From Pelagibius sp028280305 (GTDB lineage Bacteria; Pseudomonadota; Alphaproteobacteria; Kiloniellales; Kiloniellaceae): DNA of 64,000 nucleotides. The translations under genes and the position numbers were made by a program. Below, piece after piece: positions 42,501 to 50,745 of the stretch (within the stretch, counting starts at the first letter, position 1; each line of letters begins with the position of its first letter). The notes beneath the pieces were generated by a model. It was not told the DNA's origin, did no database searches, and was given only the letters and a program-made list of their open reading frames with translations. Location of the stretch: the NCBI RefSeq assembly GCF_965233615.1, contig NZ_OZ247495.1, one strand, 5' to 3'.

Positions 42501-42995
42501 CAGCAGGGAGCGGCGGTCGGCCGGCTTGGCGTTGATCAGGGCGCCGATCCGTCCCTGGCTGACCAGGGCGGTGGAGTGGGCGCCGGTGGCGGCGTCTGCA
42601 AACAGCAACTGGACGTCTCGCGCCCGGACTTCCTTGCCGTTCACCCGGTAGGTCGAACCGGACCCGCGGTCGATCTGGCGGGTGACCTCGATCTCGTCGA
42701 AGTCGTTGAACATCGCCGGCGCCTTGCGCTGGTCGTTGTTCAGGTAAAGCGTGACATCAGCCACATTGCGCGAAGGACGGTTGGCGCTGCCGGCAAAGAT
42801 GACGTCGTCCATCTCCTTGCCGCGCATGCTCTTGGCCGAGGTTTCGCCCATGGCCCAGCGCAGGGCTTCGACAAGGTTGGACTTGCCGCAGCCGTTGGGG
42901 CCGACAACGCCGGTCATGCCCGGCTCGATGGACAACTCGGTCGCATCGACAAAAGACTTGAATCCGCTCAAGCGAAGCTTGGTGAACTGCACCAC
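39528..42995 (-). CDS. smc: Chromosome segregation protein SMC
   Basis: This 1155-aa condensin subunit organises chromosomes. Walker A is at 32-40 (GPNGCGKSN). Two long coiled coils rich in Ala, Glu and Gln flank a hinge near residues 500-640. The C-terminal ATPase half has the signature LSGGEQAL near 1052 and Walker B VLDEVDAPLDDAN near 1078. Length is typical. No scpA or scpB gene lies in this window. It is followed 79 bp upstream by the DsbA-like gene in a common alphaproteobacterial cluster with DUF721 and mutY. Confidence 0.97.
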   Translation of the reverse strand: MVQFTKLRLSGFKSFVDATELSIEPGMTGVVGPNGCGKSNLVEALRWAMGETSAKSMRGKEMDDVIFAGSANRPSRNVADVTLYLNNDQRKAPAMFNDFDEIEVTRQIDRGSGSTYRVNGKEVRARDVQLLFADAATGAHSTALVSQGRIGALINAKPADRRSLLEEAAGITGLHSRRHEAELRLRAAETNLERLDDVIATLETQLQGLKKQARQATRYRNVNDHIRRSEAIVLHLEGQEAKEALASAEAAYAEAEKAVAEVTQTAAARSGEQAEAASALPALREAEAEAAAALQRLNVDRDTLDREEAQAKEAKTRAEERLAQLLGDRSRAESLAGDAQAAQERLEGERKTLTEAAEGERESLAAAEAERASAAAKTQELEQSLAAVTNKIAQDEARAAALQRRIDEFSQRLQRLRSQREEARRQRETLQNETVAEAELASANAVLEQAEAALTESRAGSAAASEATAAARARETESRGLLREREAAQAKLEAEISALTALLEPAEADMWPPVVDAVSVDPGFEAALGAALGDDLTVPADEAAPVHWEQLSPLSAIPPLPAGAEPLSAVVRGPAALDRRLSQIGVVEDAAAGARLQGELRPGQRLVTRQGDLWRWDGFTAKADAPTAAAQRMAQRNRLAELRADLEGVEREAARAAADHSALETAVEQAVQAEKAAREKEAGAFDAVSTARQQHGALAQKANAVASRLAALDESLERLQNDAGETEGTLAQANSEQEALPDLNLQHQQADELRETLAAARDHLVERQGSLDQLKREAEARGRRLGDIATEFQSWQRRAEEAKAHLSDLEARRSATQEEIETLAAVPLALAERRDALAELIEAASGRRRNAADALAEGENRLGEADKALKAEETRLTNARENRIRCEGAVSQGRQSLDTVIEKVREKLSCELEQALQVGEVDPDKELPPREDVETKLARLIRERENLGAVNLRAEAEAAELDEQIVGMQSERSDLIAAISRLRQGIASLNREGRERLLAAFEAVNSHFSELFVRLFGGGRAHLKLTESEDPLAAGLEIMASPPGKRLQVMSLLSGGEQALTALALLFGVFLTNPAPICVLDEVDAPLDDANVDRFCALVDELTKATDTRFLVITHHRMTMARVDRLFGVTMAERGISQLVSVDLQGAEETLRESA

Positions 42996-43074
42996 GCCCG
43001 GCTATTCCTCCCCTGCCGTCATACCTGCGACCATAAATCCCCCGCTGCTGGCCCCGGCGATCAATCGCCGGGCG

Positions 43075-43755
43075 TCAAGTCTCCGGCGCAAACTGCTCCA
43101 GGACGGTTTTGAACTCGTCGTAGCCGCGCGCGCCGACGACACGCTGGCCGTTGACCACAAAGCTTGGAGTCGAAGCAACCTCATAAGTGTCCCGGCCGTC
43201 GGTCTGGACCTCGAGAATCCGCGTGATCTCGGCCTCGTCGGTTATGCAGGCCTCAAAGGCCTCCGGGCTCAGACCGGCAAGGCCGGCCAGTTTCTGCAGG
43301 GCACCGATCGGGTCTTCGTTGCGGCTCCAGCTCTGCTGGTTCTGGAACAGCACCTCGATGAAGCCGAAGAAGCCGTCGCCCTCGATGCAGTTGGCCGCGG
43401 CTGCGGCCCGCAGCCCCAACTGGTCCAGCGGATAGTGGCGATAGACCAGGCGCGCCCTGCCGGTGTCGATCCACTCGGCTTTCACCTGAGGCAGAGTGCC
43501 GCGATGGAAGCTGGCGCAATGCGGGCAGGTCAGCGAGGAATACTCGATGATGGTAACCGGTGCGTCTTCGGCGCCGAGGATACGGTCGTCGGCGAACAGC
43601 GGCATATCGCCCGCCGCCGCCAGTTGCGGCGCTGCGGCGGTGTTTCCGGCGGTCCGGGCGCTCTGGGCAGGCTCGCGCATAAAGGCATAGGCGCCACCGA
43701 CGCCGACACCCAGCGCAACAGCGCCCATTCCGATCAGTATGTTCCGTCTTTTCAT
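43075..43755 (-). CDS. DsbA family thiol-disulfide oxidoreductase (thioredoxin fold)
   Basis: This 226-aa protein has an N-terminal membrane anchor or signal segment (ILIGMGAVALGVGVGGAYAF) and a DsbA-type thioredoxin domain with active site CPHC (Cys77 and Cys80 from ATG 43755) and the cis-Pro loop VASTPSFVVNG. The inserted helical region is typical of the family. A start at 43770 is possible but MKRRN at 43755 is more usual. It is expected to act in the periplasm. It lies between smc and the DUF721 gene. Confidence 0.93.
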   Translation of the reverse strand: MKRRNILIGMGAVALGVGVGGAYAFMREPAQSARTAGNTAAAPQLAAAGDMPLFADDRILGAEDAPVTIIEYSSLTCPHCASFHRGTLPQVKAEWIDTGRARLVYRHYPLDQLGLRAAAAANCIEGDGFFGFIEVLFQNQQSWSRNEDPIGALQKLAGLAGLSPEAFEACITDEAEITRILEVQTDGRDTYEVASTPSFVVNGQRVVGARGYDEFKTVLEQFAPET

Positions 43756-43895
43756 GGCTCTACCTACCATATGTTGTGCATGCTAGTGGGACGTTTTCGA
43801 TTCCACAAGCGCCCTTTTTCGCGGAAAACCGCGTTTAAACGGGCACTTATCGTTCAACCTCACGCGGCGGTATGTGGGCCCGAAAAGGCCGGTTT

Positions 43896-44459
43896 TTAAG
43901 GGTCGCCAGGCCTCTTCGCGTGTTTTTGTCGTAGTGATCGGCCGAGGCGTTCAAGCGCCTCTTTCAGCTCCGGATCGGTCACTGTGGATAGTTTTGCCGC
44001 CAGGGCGGCATCCGTCGGCGGCGACGGGTCGGCGGCGGCGCTGCGCTGCCGTTCGCCATGGATCTTCTTGCGGGCCGCCAGCGGCCCCTGCTGCAGGGTC
44101 AGCCGGGCGACGGCGCGGTAGCCGAAAAAGCTGTTGATCCGCTCCAGCAGCGCGGTCTCCAGATGTTGGATTTCGAGGGCCCAGGCCGGCGCCACCCGCA
44201 GGGTCAGATTGCCGTCGACGGTTTCGCCGGGCCGCGGAAATCTGAGCTTTCTCGGTTGGCATTGGCCGGCGAGCTCGGTGCCGACGATCACCGGCCACTG
44301 CCGGGCAAGTTCTCCGCTGCTGAGGCCGCGGCGCGCGAAAGCCCGCTTGGTGACCCCGGGCAGGGTGACCGAGAGGGCGCGCAGACTGCCGCGGCGCTTA
44401 CGCTGCGCCGACTGGCCACCAGGGGCTCTGGAATAGGATGAAACACCAGGTTTAGACAT
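43896..44459 (-). CDS. DUF721 (DciA-like) protein
   Basis: This 187-aa protein belongs to the DUF721 family, whose N-terminal domain shares the KH-like fold of DciA, the replicative helicase loader of bacteria lacking DnaC. Motifs are RGLSSGELARQWPVIVGTELA and TLRVAPAWALEIQHLE. In alphaproteobacteria this gene usually sits next to mutY and a DsbA gene, as here. The start is ATG 44459; the frame extending to 44567 overlaps the mutY promoter region and is not supported. The C-terminal half is low-complexity and variable. Confidence 0.85.
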   Translation of the reverse strand: MSKPGVSSYSRAPGGQSAQRKRRGSLRALSVTLPGVTKRAFARRGLSSGELARQWPVIVGTELAGQCQPRKLRFPRPGETVDGNLTLRVAPAWALEIQHLETALLERINSFFGYRAVARLTLQQGPLAARKKIHGERQRSAAADPSPPTDAALAAKLSTVTDPELKEALERLGRSLRQKHAKRPGDP

Positions 44460-44517
44460 TGTCGGGGTGACAAAAGCTCGCTTTGCTGTATGGCCCGGCC
44501 TCAGTATAGAGAAGGCC

Positions 44518-45648
44518 ATGGCTTCTGTCGCATCATCCCACGCCCCCGGAGGGCTGTCTGCTGACATTCCGGTGAAGCTGCTGGCCTGGTACGACCGTCA
44601 TGCCCGCAGGCTGCCTTGGCGGGTGCCGCCGGGGGAAGGGTTTCAGGATCCCTACCGTGTCTGGCTCAGCGAAATCATGCTGCAGCAGACCACGGTAGTC
44701 ACCGTCGGGCCCTACTACGCCGATTTTCTGGAGCGCTGGCCGAGTGTCCATGACCTCGCCAGGGCGCCCCTCGATGCGGTGCTGACCGCCTGGGCCGGGC
44801 TCGGCTACTACGCCCGGGCCCGCAACCTGCACCGCTGTGCCCGGGTGGTGAGCGGTGAACTGGCAGGGGTCTTTCCGGATAATGAGGCCGACCTGCTGAA
44901 GCTGCCGGGCATCGGTGCTTACACGGCTGCGGCCATTGCCGCCATTGCCTTCGGACGCCGCGCGGTGGTGGTTGACGGCAATGTGGAGCGGGTGGCGGCC
45001 CGGTTGTTCGCCGTCGAAGCCCCTTTGCCGACCGCCAAGGCCGAGTTGAAGCGCCTCGCCGGCCAACTGACGTCGGATCGCCGCGCCGGCGATTTCGCCC
45101 AGGCGATGATGGATCTGGGGGCCACCGTCTGTTTGCCGCGCCAGCCCAAGTGCCTGCTCTGCCCGCTGGAGGCGGATTGCCGCGGCCAGGCTGCGGGCAT
45201 CGCCGCCGAACTGCCGCGCAAGCTGCCCAAGGCAGCCAAACCGACCCGCCGGGCCGTCGCCTTCTGGCTCACCGGGCCGAACGGCGCCCTGCTGCTGCGT
45301 CGGCGTCCGGAGAAGGGGCTGCTCGGCGGCATGATGGAGGTGCCCTCCACCGGCTGGCGCGAGACGCCCTGGCCGGAGCGCGAAGCGGCGGAGGCCGCAC
45401 CTTTTGAGACGGACTGGCAGGTCCTGCCCGGTCTGGTACGCCATACTTTTACGCATTTTCATTTTGAGGTGACGGTCTGGGCGGGGCGCAGCAAAAAGCG
45501 GCACCTTCCAGAGGCCACGGGGCGCTGGGTGGCGCTGGACGGTCTGGACGGCGAGGCACTGCCGACGGTGATGCGCAAGATCATCGACCACGGCCTGAAG
45601 CAAACAGCGATCCTTATTGAGGCCGAAAAGATGGCCGGCGATGGTTGA
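44518..45648 (+). CDS. mutY: A/G-specific adenine DNA glycosylase
   Basis: This ~376-aa repair enzyme removes adenine mispaired with 8-oxoguanine. The helix-hairpin-helix LPGIGAYTAAAI, the catalytic Asp153 in VVVDGNVERV, Glu52 in SEIMLQQTTV, and the [4Fe-4S] ligands Cys205, 212, 215 and 221 (spacing 6-2-5) are all present. A C-terminal NUDIX-like domain for 8-oxoG recognition (LRRRPEKGLLGGMMEVP) follows. The start ATG 44518 has GAGAAGG just upstream. It is divergent from the DUF721 gene. The stop overlaps the EamA permease start by eight bases. Confidence 0.96.
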   Translation: MASVASSHAPGGLSADIPVKLLAWYDRHARRLPWRVPPGEGFQDPYRVWLSEIMLQQTTVVTVGPYYADFLERWPSVHDLARAPLDAVLTAWAGLGYYARARNLHRCARVVSGELAGVFPDNEADLLKLPGIGAYTAAAIAAIAFGRRAVVVDGNVERVAARLFAVEAPLPTAKAELKRLAGQLTSDRRAGDFAQAMMDLGATVCLPRQPKCLLCPLEADCRGQAAGIAAELPRKLPKAAKPTRRAVAFWLTGPNGALLLRRRPEKGLLGGMMEVPSTGWRETPWPEREAAEAAPFETDWQVLPGLVRHTFTHFHFEVTVWAGRSKKRHLPEATGRWVALDGLDGEALPTVMRKIIDHGLKQTAILIEAEKMAGDG

Positions 45649-46558
45649 TACCCCGCAGTCCGCAAAGCCGCTGCCTTCCGGTCAGGAAAACAAGGGAAAC
45701 GAAACCAAAGGCCTGCTGCTTGGTTTCATCGGTGTGGCGATTTTCAGCCTGACCCTGCCGGCGACGCGCATCGCCGTGGTGGACTTCGACCCGGTCGTCG
45801 TCGGGCTCGGCCGCGCCATCCTGGCCGCCGCGGTGGCGCTGACCATCCTGCTGATGACCCGGCAGCGTCTGCCCCGTGGCCGTGAATGGCGCAGTCTGGT
45901 TGTTGTCGCCCTGGGGGTGGTGCTGGGCTTTCCCCTGCTCTCGGCCTGGGCGATGCAGTCGGTCCCCGCCGCCCACGGCGGCGTGGTCCTGGGTATTCTG
46001 CCCCTGGCGACGGTCATGGCCGCTGCGGCGATGCTGCGCGAGCGGCCATCGTTCGGCTTTTGGATGTTCTCCCTGCTCGGCGGCGGCGCGGTGGTTGTCT
46101 TTTCGCTGTTGCGCGGTGGCGGGACCATCGGACCGGGGCACCTGGCACTGCTGGCCTCGGTCGTCTGCGCCGCCATCGGTTATGCCGAGGGGGCGAGGCT
46201 GACCAAGACCCTGGGCGGCTGGCAGGTGATCTGCTGGGCGCTGGTCATCTCCGCCCCTGTTCTCGCGGTGCCGGTCGGTCTGTCGATTGCCGAACACGGC
46301 ATGTCCGGCTCCCCCGCCACCTGGGGCGCCTTCCTTTACGTCGCGCTGTTCAGCCAGCTCATTGGTTTCTTTGCCTGGAACCGCGGTCTAGCCATGGGCG
46401 GCGTTTCCCGGGTCAGCCAGGTGCAGTTGCTGCAGACTTTCCTCACCATCTTCGCCTCGGCGCTGCTGCTGGGCGAGCACATCGACCTGATGACTCTGGG
46501 CTTCGCCGTTTTCGTCGTGGCAAGCGTCGCCATCGGCCGCCGGATGCCGGTTGGTTAG
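45641..46558 (+). CDS. EamA/DMT superfamily transporter
   Basis: This ~305-aa inner-membrane permease has about ten helices arranged as two EamA repeats (LLLGFIGVAIFSLTLPATRIA at the start, GALLYVALFSQLIGFFAWN-like near the end). Members export amino acids, nucleotides or other small metabolites; substrate cannot be assigned. The start ATG 45641 overlaps the mutY stop. The overlap indicates co-transcription, but a functional link with mutY is not implied. Confidence 0.9.
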   Translation: MVDTPQSAKPLPSGQENKGNETKGLLLGFIGVAIFSLTLPATRIAVVDFDPVVVGLGRAILAAAVALTILLMTRQRLPRGREWRSLVVVALGVVLGFPLLSAWAMQSVPAAHGGVVLGILPLATVMAAAAMLRERPSFGFWMFSLLGGGAVVVFSLLRGGGTIGPGHLALLASVVCAAIGYAEGARLTKTLGGWQVICWALVISAPVLAVPVGLSIAEHGMSGSPATWGAFLYVALFSQLIGFFAWNRGLAMGGVSRVSQVQLLQTFLTIFASALLLGEHIDLMTLGFAVFVVASVAIGRRMPVG

Positions 46559-46602
46559 TTTCGGTGCGGGTCGGCGCCGCGTCGACGCAAGTCGGCAAAA
46601 CA

Positions 46603-47769
46603 CTAGAAAGACGCGCCGCGTGCCTCGATGGGCCAAAGGGCGACCAGGGCGTCGCCGCGCACACAGTGATAGTGGTCGAAGAGGTTGATGGTGGGATCGC
46701 AGTGCGGCACCTGCAGGATGACCAGATCGCCGACCTTTAGAATTTCCGCTTCGCCCGGCAGATCCAGTTGCCCGAACTCGTCGCCGGAAACCGAATAGCG
46801 GCTGCCCTTCGGCGCGCCGGACACGACTTCCGGGGCCGGGCCATCGGTGGCGATGCTTTTGGAGCCGGCGTCGATGGTGACGAAACCCGGATGGTTGGCG
46901 CTGATCACCCGTGAGTAGACGAAGAGTCCGGCGCGGAACGGGCTTGCGCCGTCGCCGGCCAGATCGACGGCATCGTACTCCACGTCGCAGACGGTGTAGG
47001 AGCCGACCTGCAATTCGTTCAGCACGCCGGCCTCGTGGTCGAAGGCATGGCTGCCGGTGCCGCCGCCGGTCATGATCGGGCAGGGGTGTCCGGCCGCTTC
47101 CAGGGCATCCCTTACGGCCGCCAGTTGCCCCAGTGCGGCATGAGAGGCTTGGCGTCTCTCGCCGTAGTCGGTGATGTGTTGCAGATGCCCGGCGTAACCC
47201 TGCAGGCCGTGGAAGTTCAGTCTTTCCTCGGCGGCGATGATCCCCGCCAGCGCCAGCGCCTGTTCGGTGCTTGCCACGCCGGTGCGGCGCTGGCCGACGT
47301 CGACATCGATCAGCAGGTCGAGACTCACGCCCTGCGCTTTGGCCGCTGCGCTCAGCTGCCGGAGGTTTTCCGCATCGTCAACCACCAGCATCAGATCGCG
47401 GCATCGTTGCTTCAGCGCGATCAGCCTTTCGATCCGCCTGCTGCCGGTGACCGGCGAGGTCAGCAGAAAGCGATCCAGGCCGCCCGCCGCCAGGGCTTCG
47501 GCTTCCGAAAGTTTGGCGCAGCAGAGACCCAGCGCACCGCTGTCCATCTGGCGCCGGCCGATGGCGGCCGACTTGTGGGTCTTGGCATGGGGGCGAAGGC
47601 CGATGCCCTGCGCCGCGGCCTTCGCGGCCATGGCGGCAATGTTGGCATCCAGGGCATCGAGGTCGAGAACCAGGGCCGGGGTGGTGATCTCAAGCCGGCT
47701 GCCGGGGCGGGCGATGAGGTTCTGATCGTGGTGATCTTTTGCGCTTGGCGCTTCGGTCTTCTCGGTCAT
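46603..47769 (-). CDS. D-threonine aldolase / D-serine dehydratase-like PLP enzyme
   Basis: This 388-aa fold-type III PLP enzyme (alanine-racemase N domain plus D-threonine-aldolase C domain) has the PLP lysine in LRPHAKTHKSA near the N-terminus and glycine-rich MTGGGTGS. The metal ligands appear at PHCDPTINLFD, an H-x-D arrangement like D-threonine aldolase. The start is ATG 47769; a longer frame to 47880 adds a non-homologous stretch. It likely cleaves or dehydrates D-threonine or D-serine. It is a single gene next to a terminator. Confidence 0.88.
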   Translation of the reverse strand: MTEKTEAPSAKDHHDQNLIARPGSRLEITTPALVLDLDALDANIAAMAAKAAAQGIGLRPHAKTHKSAAIGRRQMDSGALGLCCAKLSEAEALAAGGLDRFLLTSPVTGSRRIERLIALKQRCRDLMLVVDDAENLRQLSAAAKAQGVSLDLLIDVDVGQRRTGVASTEQALALAGIIAAEERLNFHGLQGYAGHLQHITDYGERRQASHAALGQLAAVRDALEAAGHPCPIMTGGGTGSHAFDHEAGVLNELQVGSYTVCDVEYDAVDLAGDGASPFRAGLFVYSRVISANHPGFVTIDAGSKSIATDGPAPEVVSGAPKGSRYSVSGDEFGQLDLPGEAEILKVGDLVILQVPHCDPTINLFDHYHCVRGDALVALWPIEARGASF

Positions 47770-47825
47770 GGGCCGGGAGCCTAACGCAGCAGACTGCGGC
47801 AGCACAGACCGGCGCGCATCGAAAT

Positions 47826-47863
47826 GCAAAAAGAAAGGGGCGGTCCGGAAGGGACCGCCCCTT
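47826..47863 (-). terminator. Intrinsic terminator of the CARDB gene
   Basis: Stem AAGGGGCGGTCC / GGACCGCCCCTT around a 5-nt loop at 47835-47863, with a T-rich minus-strand tail (plus strand GCAAAAAGAAAG). It lies 36 bp after the CARDB stop at 47899 and upstream of the next reverse gene. Confidence 0.85.
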
Positions 47864-47898
47864 GGCAAGTATGGGGGCAAGACTTCAGGGAAGGCTGC

Positions 47899-48993
47899 TT
47901 AGTTGGTGGAGCGCCGCGGAAGCGCACGCTGCGGCTTCACCGGCTTGGCGGGAAGCGTCTTGATGATCCTCTGCCGCTGGGGCGGCGCCACCTTGGTGCC
48001 GGCCTTGCCCTGGGGCGCGAGGGTCATTACGCCGTCGCAGTCGAAGGGAACCTCGACGGTGGTCTTGTAGAGGTTGTTCTTCTCGTTCTCCTCGGCGATC
48101 TGGTTCTTCGGATCGATCCGGACTTCCACCTTGTTGGTGCCTTCGTTCAGGCGCAGGTCATAGTTGACCCACTTGTCTTCACCCTTCTTCAGGGACACCG
48201 TCTTGGTGGTGCGCAGCTTGCCGTCGTCATAAACGCTGACCTTGAAGCTGGTGGCGTCGGCATTGCCGATGTTCATCAGGCGCACCTTCGCGGGCACCCG
48301 GCACTCGTCGCCGTTGCGGCCGAGCTGGCTGCCGGTGATCTGGCCGGCACGCACGGTCTGAACCTGGTTCCACAGGCTGTGGTCGCCGCCGATGTAGCTG
48401 CCGAGCGAGGTCGACATGAGGTCCGGCTTGGGCAGGGTGGCGACGATCGCCTTGACCGGCGCTTTGCCGCGGGAGGGCCGGGTGCCGGGGTTGGCCTGCA
48501 GCGGCAGCGGCGGCGCCTCGGCGACACCGACAGAGGGGAGCTCGGTATAGTTGGTCTGGGTGGTGTTGTTGGCCTCGTTGGATTCGGCGATGACGTTGCC
48601 GGCATCGGCGGTGATGGCGAAGACATAGGTCCCCGCCGGCCAGACCATGTCGTCCCAGACCGTCAGGTCGTGATTGAAGATTTCGCCGGGCGCCAGTTCC
48701 GGCACATCGATGGTCGCATGCTGGGGATAGGCCGGATTTTCATAGACACCCAGGTCCGGTGCGTCGGGGCAACCGCCGCCGCCGGGCTGGCCGACCTTGG
48801 AGCAGTTGATGATCAGATGGCTGGCGGGGGCCGGGCTGTCGCCCAGGTTCTGAACGCCGACGCTGGCGGACATCGGGGCGGTCGCGATGGGCACAAGGTC
48901 GGCCTGGGCGGCGGCCTGGCCGGCGCCCGTGACGGTGAGCACGGCAGCCAGGCTGGCGGAAGCCAAGAGGCCGGAAACAAGGGATTGACGCAT
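47899..48993 (-). CDS. Secreted CARDB-domain protein
   Basis: This 364-aa exported protein has a clean signal peptide (SGLLASASLAAVLTVTGAG then AAAQA) with a strong AGGAG site before the ATG. Two CARDB-type beta-sandwich modules are visible: the first around 30-150 (VGVQNLGDSPAPASHL, VIAESNEANNTTQ), the second around 215-320 (VRLMNIGNADATSF, IAEENEKNNLYKT). CARDB modules are cell-adhesion-like and usually occur in larger surface proteins. The C-terminus is Pro/Arg-rich and basic. Role unknown; free-standing periplasmic or secreted forms are less common. Confidence 0.85.
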   Translation of the reverse strand: MRQSLVSGLLASASLAAVLTVTGAGQAAAQADLVPIATAPMSASVGVQNLGDSPAPASHLIINCSKVGQPGGGGCPDAPDLGVYENPAYPQHATIDVPELAPGEIFNHDLTVWDDMVWPAGTYVFAITADAGNVIAESNEANNTTQTNYTELPSVGVAEAPPLPLQANPGTRPSRGKAPVKAIVATLPKPDLMSTSLGSYIGGDHSLWNQVQTVRAGQITGSQLGRNGDECRVPAKVRLMNIGNADATSFKVSVYDDGKLRTTKTVSLKKGEDKWVNYDLRLNEGTNKVEVRIDPKNQIAEENEKNNLYKTTVEVPFDCDGVMTLAPQGKAGTKVAPPQRQRIIKTLPAKPVKPQRALPRRSTN

Positions 48994-49112
48994 TTCTCTC
49001 TCCTGCGGAATTACGGCGATTTGGCCATTGGTCGCAGGAGAGGCCGGAAAAGTTCAGTTTGGCGCTAAAGGAGCACCACTATTCACAACCTGAAGGTTAA
49101 GGTGAGTCGCCC

Positions 49113-49739
49113 CTAACTACGCGAGGCGGCAAGGTGCACGCCGAGCGCCACCAGAACCGAGCCGCCGACGGCGCGGACGATCCGCTGCCCCACAGCATTC
49201 CTTCGGACCATACCGACCATGGTCGAGGTCAGGGCGACGGTGACGAAGTCCATGCTGGAGAAGGCGACGTTCACGAAGGTGCCGAGGATCAGCAATTGCA
49301 GCCACAAGGGCCAGCCGGCCCCCGGGTCGACGAACTGCGGCAGGAAAGCGATGAAGAACAGCGCCGCCTTGGGGTTCAGCACCTCGACGACGATGGACTG
49401 GAAAAAGGCCCCCAGGGGACTGTGCGCGTTCACCTGCGGCAGGGCTTCCTCGCGCGGCTTGCGAAAGAAGCAGATGCCCAGCCAGATCAGATACAGCGCA
49501 CCGATGATCTTGACCGCCAGATAGGCTTCCGGCACGTAGCGGAACACGGCGGAGAGGCCGGTGGCCGCCGCCACGACATGAACATAGCCGCCGACATGGA
49601 TGCCCAGTGCCGCGAGCATGCCGCCCTTGGGGCCGCGGGCCATGGTTTGGGCCGCGGTATAGAGGATGGCGGGGCCCGGCATGACGGCAAAAAGCAGCGT
49701 CGCGGCGAAGAAGGGAATCAGCAGGTCGAGAGCGGGCAT
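49113..49739 (-). CDS. LysE/RhtB family amino-acid exporter
   Basis: This 208-aa inner-membrane protein is of the LysE/RhtB translocator family with six predicted helices. Hallmarks are LFAVMPGPAILYTAAQTMARG near the N-terminus (PGPA motif), GLLAALGIHVG-like loop GGMLAALGIHVG, and VLNPKAALFFIAFLPQF in the middle. It probably exports amino acids such as homoserine, threonine or lysine; the sequence does not fix the substrate. The start is ATG 49739 with GGATGGAG upstream. It is divergent from the VOC gene at 49869. Confidence 0.93.
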   Translation of the reverse strand: MPALDLLIPFFAATLLFAVMPGPAILYTAAQTMARGPKGGMLAALGIHVGGYVHVVAAATGLSAVFRYVPEAYLAVKIIGALYLIWLGICFFRKPREEALPQVNAHSPLGAFFQSIVVEVLNPKAALFFIAFLPQFVDPGAGWPLWLQLLILGTFVNVAFSSMDFVTVALTSTMVGMVRRNAVGQRIVRAVGGSVLVALGVHLAASRS

Positions 49740-49868
49740 GCTCCATCCTTTCGTTTCCCAAGCTATAGCAGCGGGGCGAGAAGTGTTCATCAGGTAAATG
49801 TCACTCGGCGAAAGCCGGCTGAACGAGGGTGTAGCGTGAACGCCGGTTAGGAAAAGGGAATCACCTCA

Positions 49869-50258
49869 ATGGGACAACACGTCGGTCTGGTCGCGCTGTT
49901 GGTGCGGGACTACGACGAAGCAATCGATTTCTATACACAGAAGCTGGGATTCAACCTCGTCGAAGACAGCGATCAGGGTGGTGGCCGGCGCTGGGTGGTG
50001 ATCGCGCCGCCGGGGGGCAATGAAACGCGGTTACTTCTGGCCAGGGCCGAGGGGGCGTCCCAGCAGGCGCGCGTCGGCGATCAGACCGGCGGCCGGGTGT
50101 TCCTCTTTCTGATGACCGACGACTTCGCCCGCGACCATGAACGTCTGTCCGCGGCCGGTGTTGTTTTTCTGGAGGCGCCGCGGCACGAGCGCTACGGCAG
50201 CGTCGCCGTGTTCGAAGACCTCTACGGCAATAAGTGGGATCTGTTGCAGCCGGCCTAG
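49869..50258 (+). CDS. VOC family protein
   Basis: This 129-aa single VOC module opens with HVGLVALLVRDYDEAIDFYT and contains RWVVIAPPGGNETRLLLAR. The metal-ligand position at the end falls in AVFEDLYGNKWDLLQ, where the usual Glu is replaced by Asp (or absent), so metal binding is uncertain. Substrate unknown. The stop is shared with the convergent AHSA1 gene through CTAG at 50255-50258. The start ATG 49869 has an AGGAAAAGGG site upstream. Confidence 0.88.
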   Translation: MGQHVGLVALLVRDYDEAIDFYTQKLGFNLVEDSDQGGGRRWVVIAPPGGNETRLLLARAEGASQQARVGDQTGGRVFLFLMTDDFARDHERLSAAGVVFLEAPRHERYGSVAVFEDLYGNKWDLLQPA

Positions 50259-50734
50259 GACTCGCGCCGCTGCAGAGCCTTTTTCAGTTTCGTCATGCCG
50301 CCGCCCCAGCCCCAGGAAACCAGCTTGGCATATCCCGGCTGCAGGCCGTCCTGACGCAGGATGATCTCGGCTGTGTCGCCGTGATCGACAAAGTCCAGGG
50401 TTACCGGTGTCGGCGCCACCTGGGGCTCGACACCGGGCGGCAGGCCGGTGTTGCAGTTCTCGGTGATGATCAGGACAAGCCGTCTTGGCCGGTCGATCTC
50501 GCGATAGCTGGCCGACATATGGCTCACCGTGCCGTCCTCGAAAGTCATCTCGAAGACCACGGTTCCGCCCGGCCGCAGGTCGAACTCCACCACTCTACTG
50601 CGGACCCCCTCCGGTCCCCACCACGCGCCGAGGATGTCCGGATCGGTCCAGGCATCGAAGAGCTGATCGACCGTGGCATCGAAGCGGTAGCGCAGTTCGA
50701 TGCTGTGGCCGGCTGTGGCGGTGGCTTCGCTCAT
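50255..50734 (-). CDS. AHSA1/SRPBCC-type START-fold protein
   Basis: This 159-aa protein belongs to the SRPBCC superfamily (Aha1 C-terminal-like), with IELRYRFDATVDQLFDAWTD at the N-terminus and WWGPEGVRSRVVEFDLRPGG following. These small hydrophobic-pocket proteins are usually encoded directly next to an ArsR regulator, as here (50819-51130). In this case 84 bp, almost all tandem repeat, separates the two genes. Ligand unknown. Its stop shares a CTAG with the VOC gene. Confidence 0.9.
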   Translation of the reverse strand: MSEATATAGHSIELRYRFDATVDQLFDAWTDPDILGAWWGPEGVRSRVVEFDLRPGGTVVFEMTFEDGTVSHMSASYREIDRPRRLVLIITENCNTGLPPGVEPQVAPTPVTLDFVDHGDTAEIILRQDGLQPGYAKLVSWGWGGGMTKLKKALQRRES

Positions 50735-50745
50735 GGTCTCTTCCT

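Noticed and set aside
43820..43833. CGCGG-AAAA-CCGCG hairpin upstream of the DsbA-like gene
   Set aside because: For the reverse-strand transcript it is followed by A residues rather than T, so it is not an intrinsic terminator.
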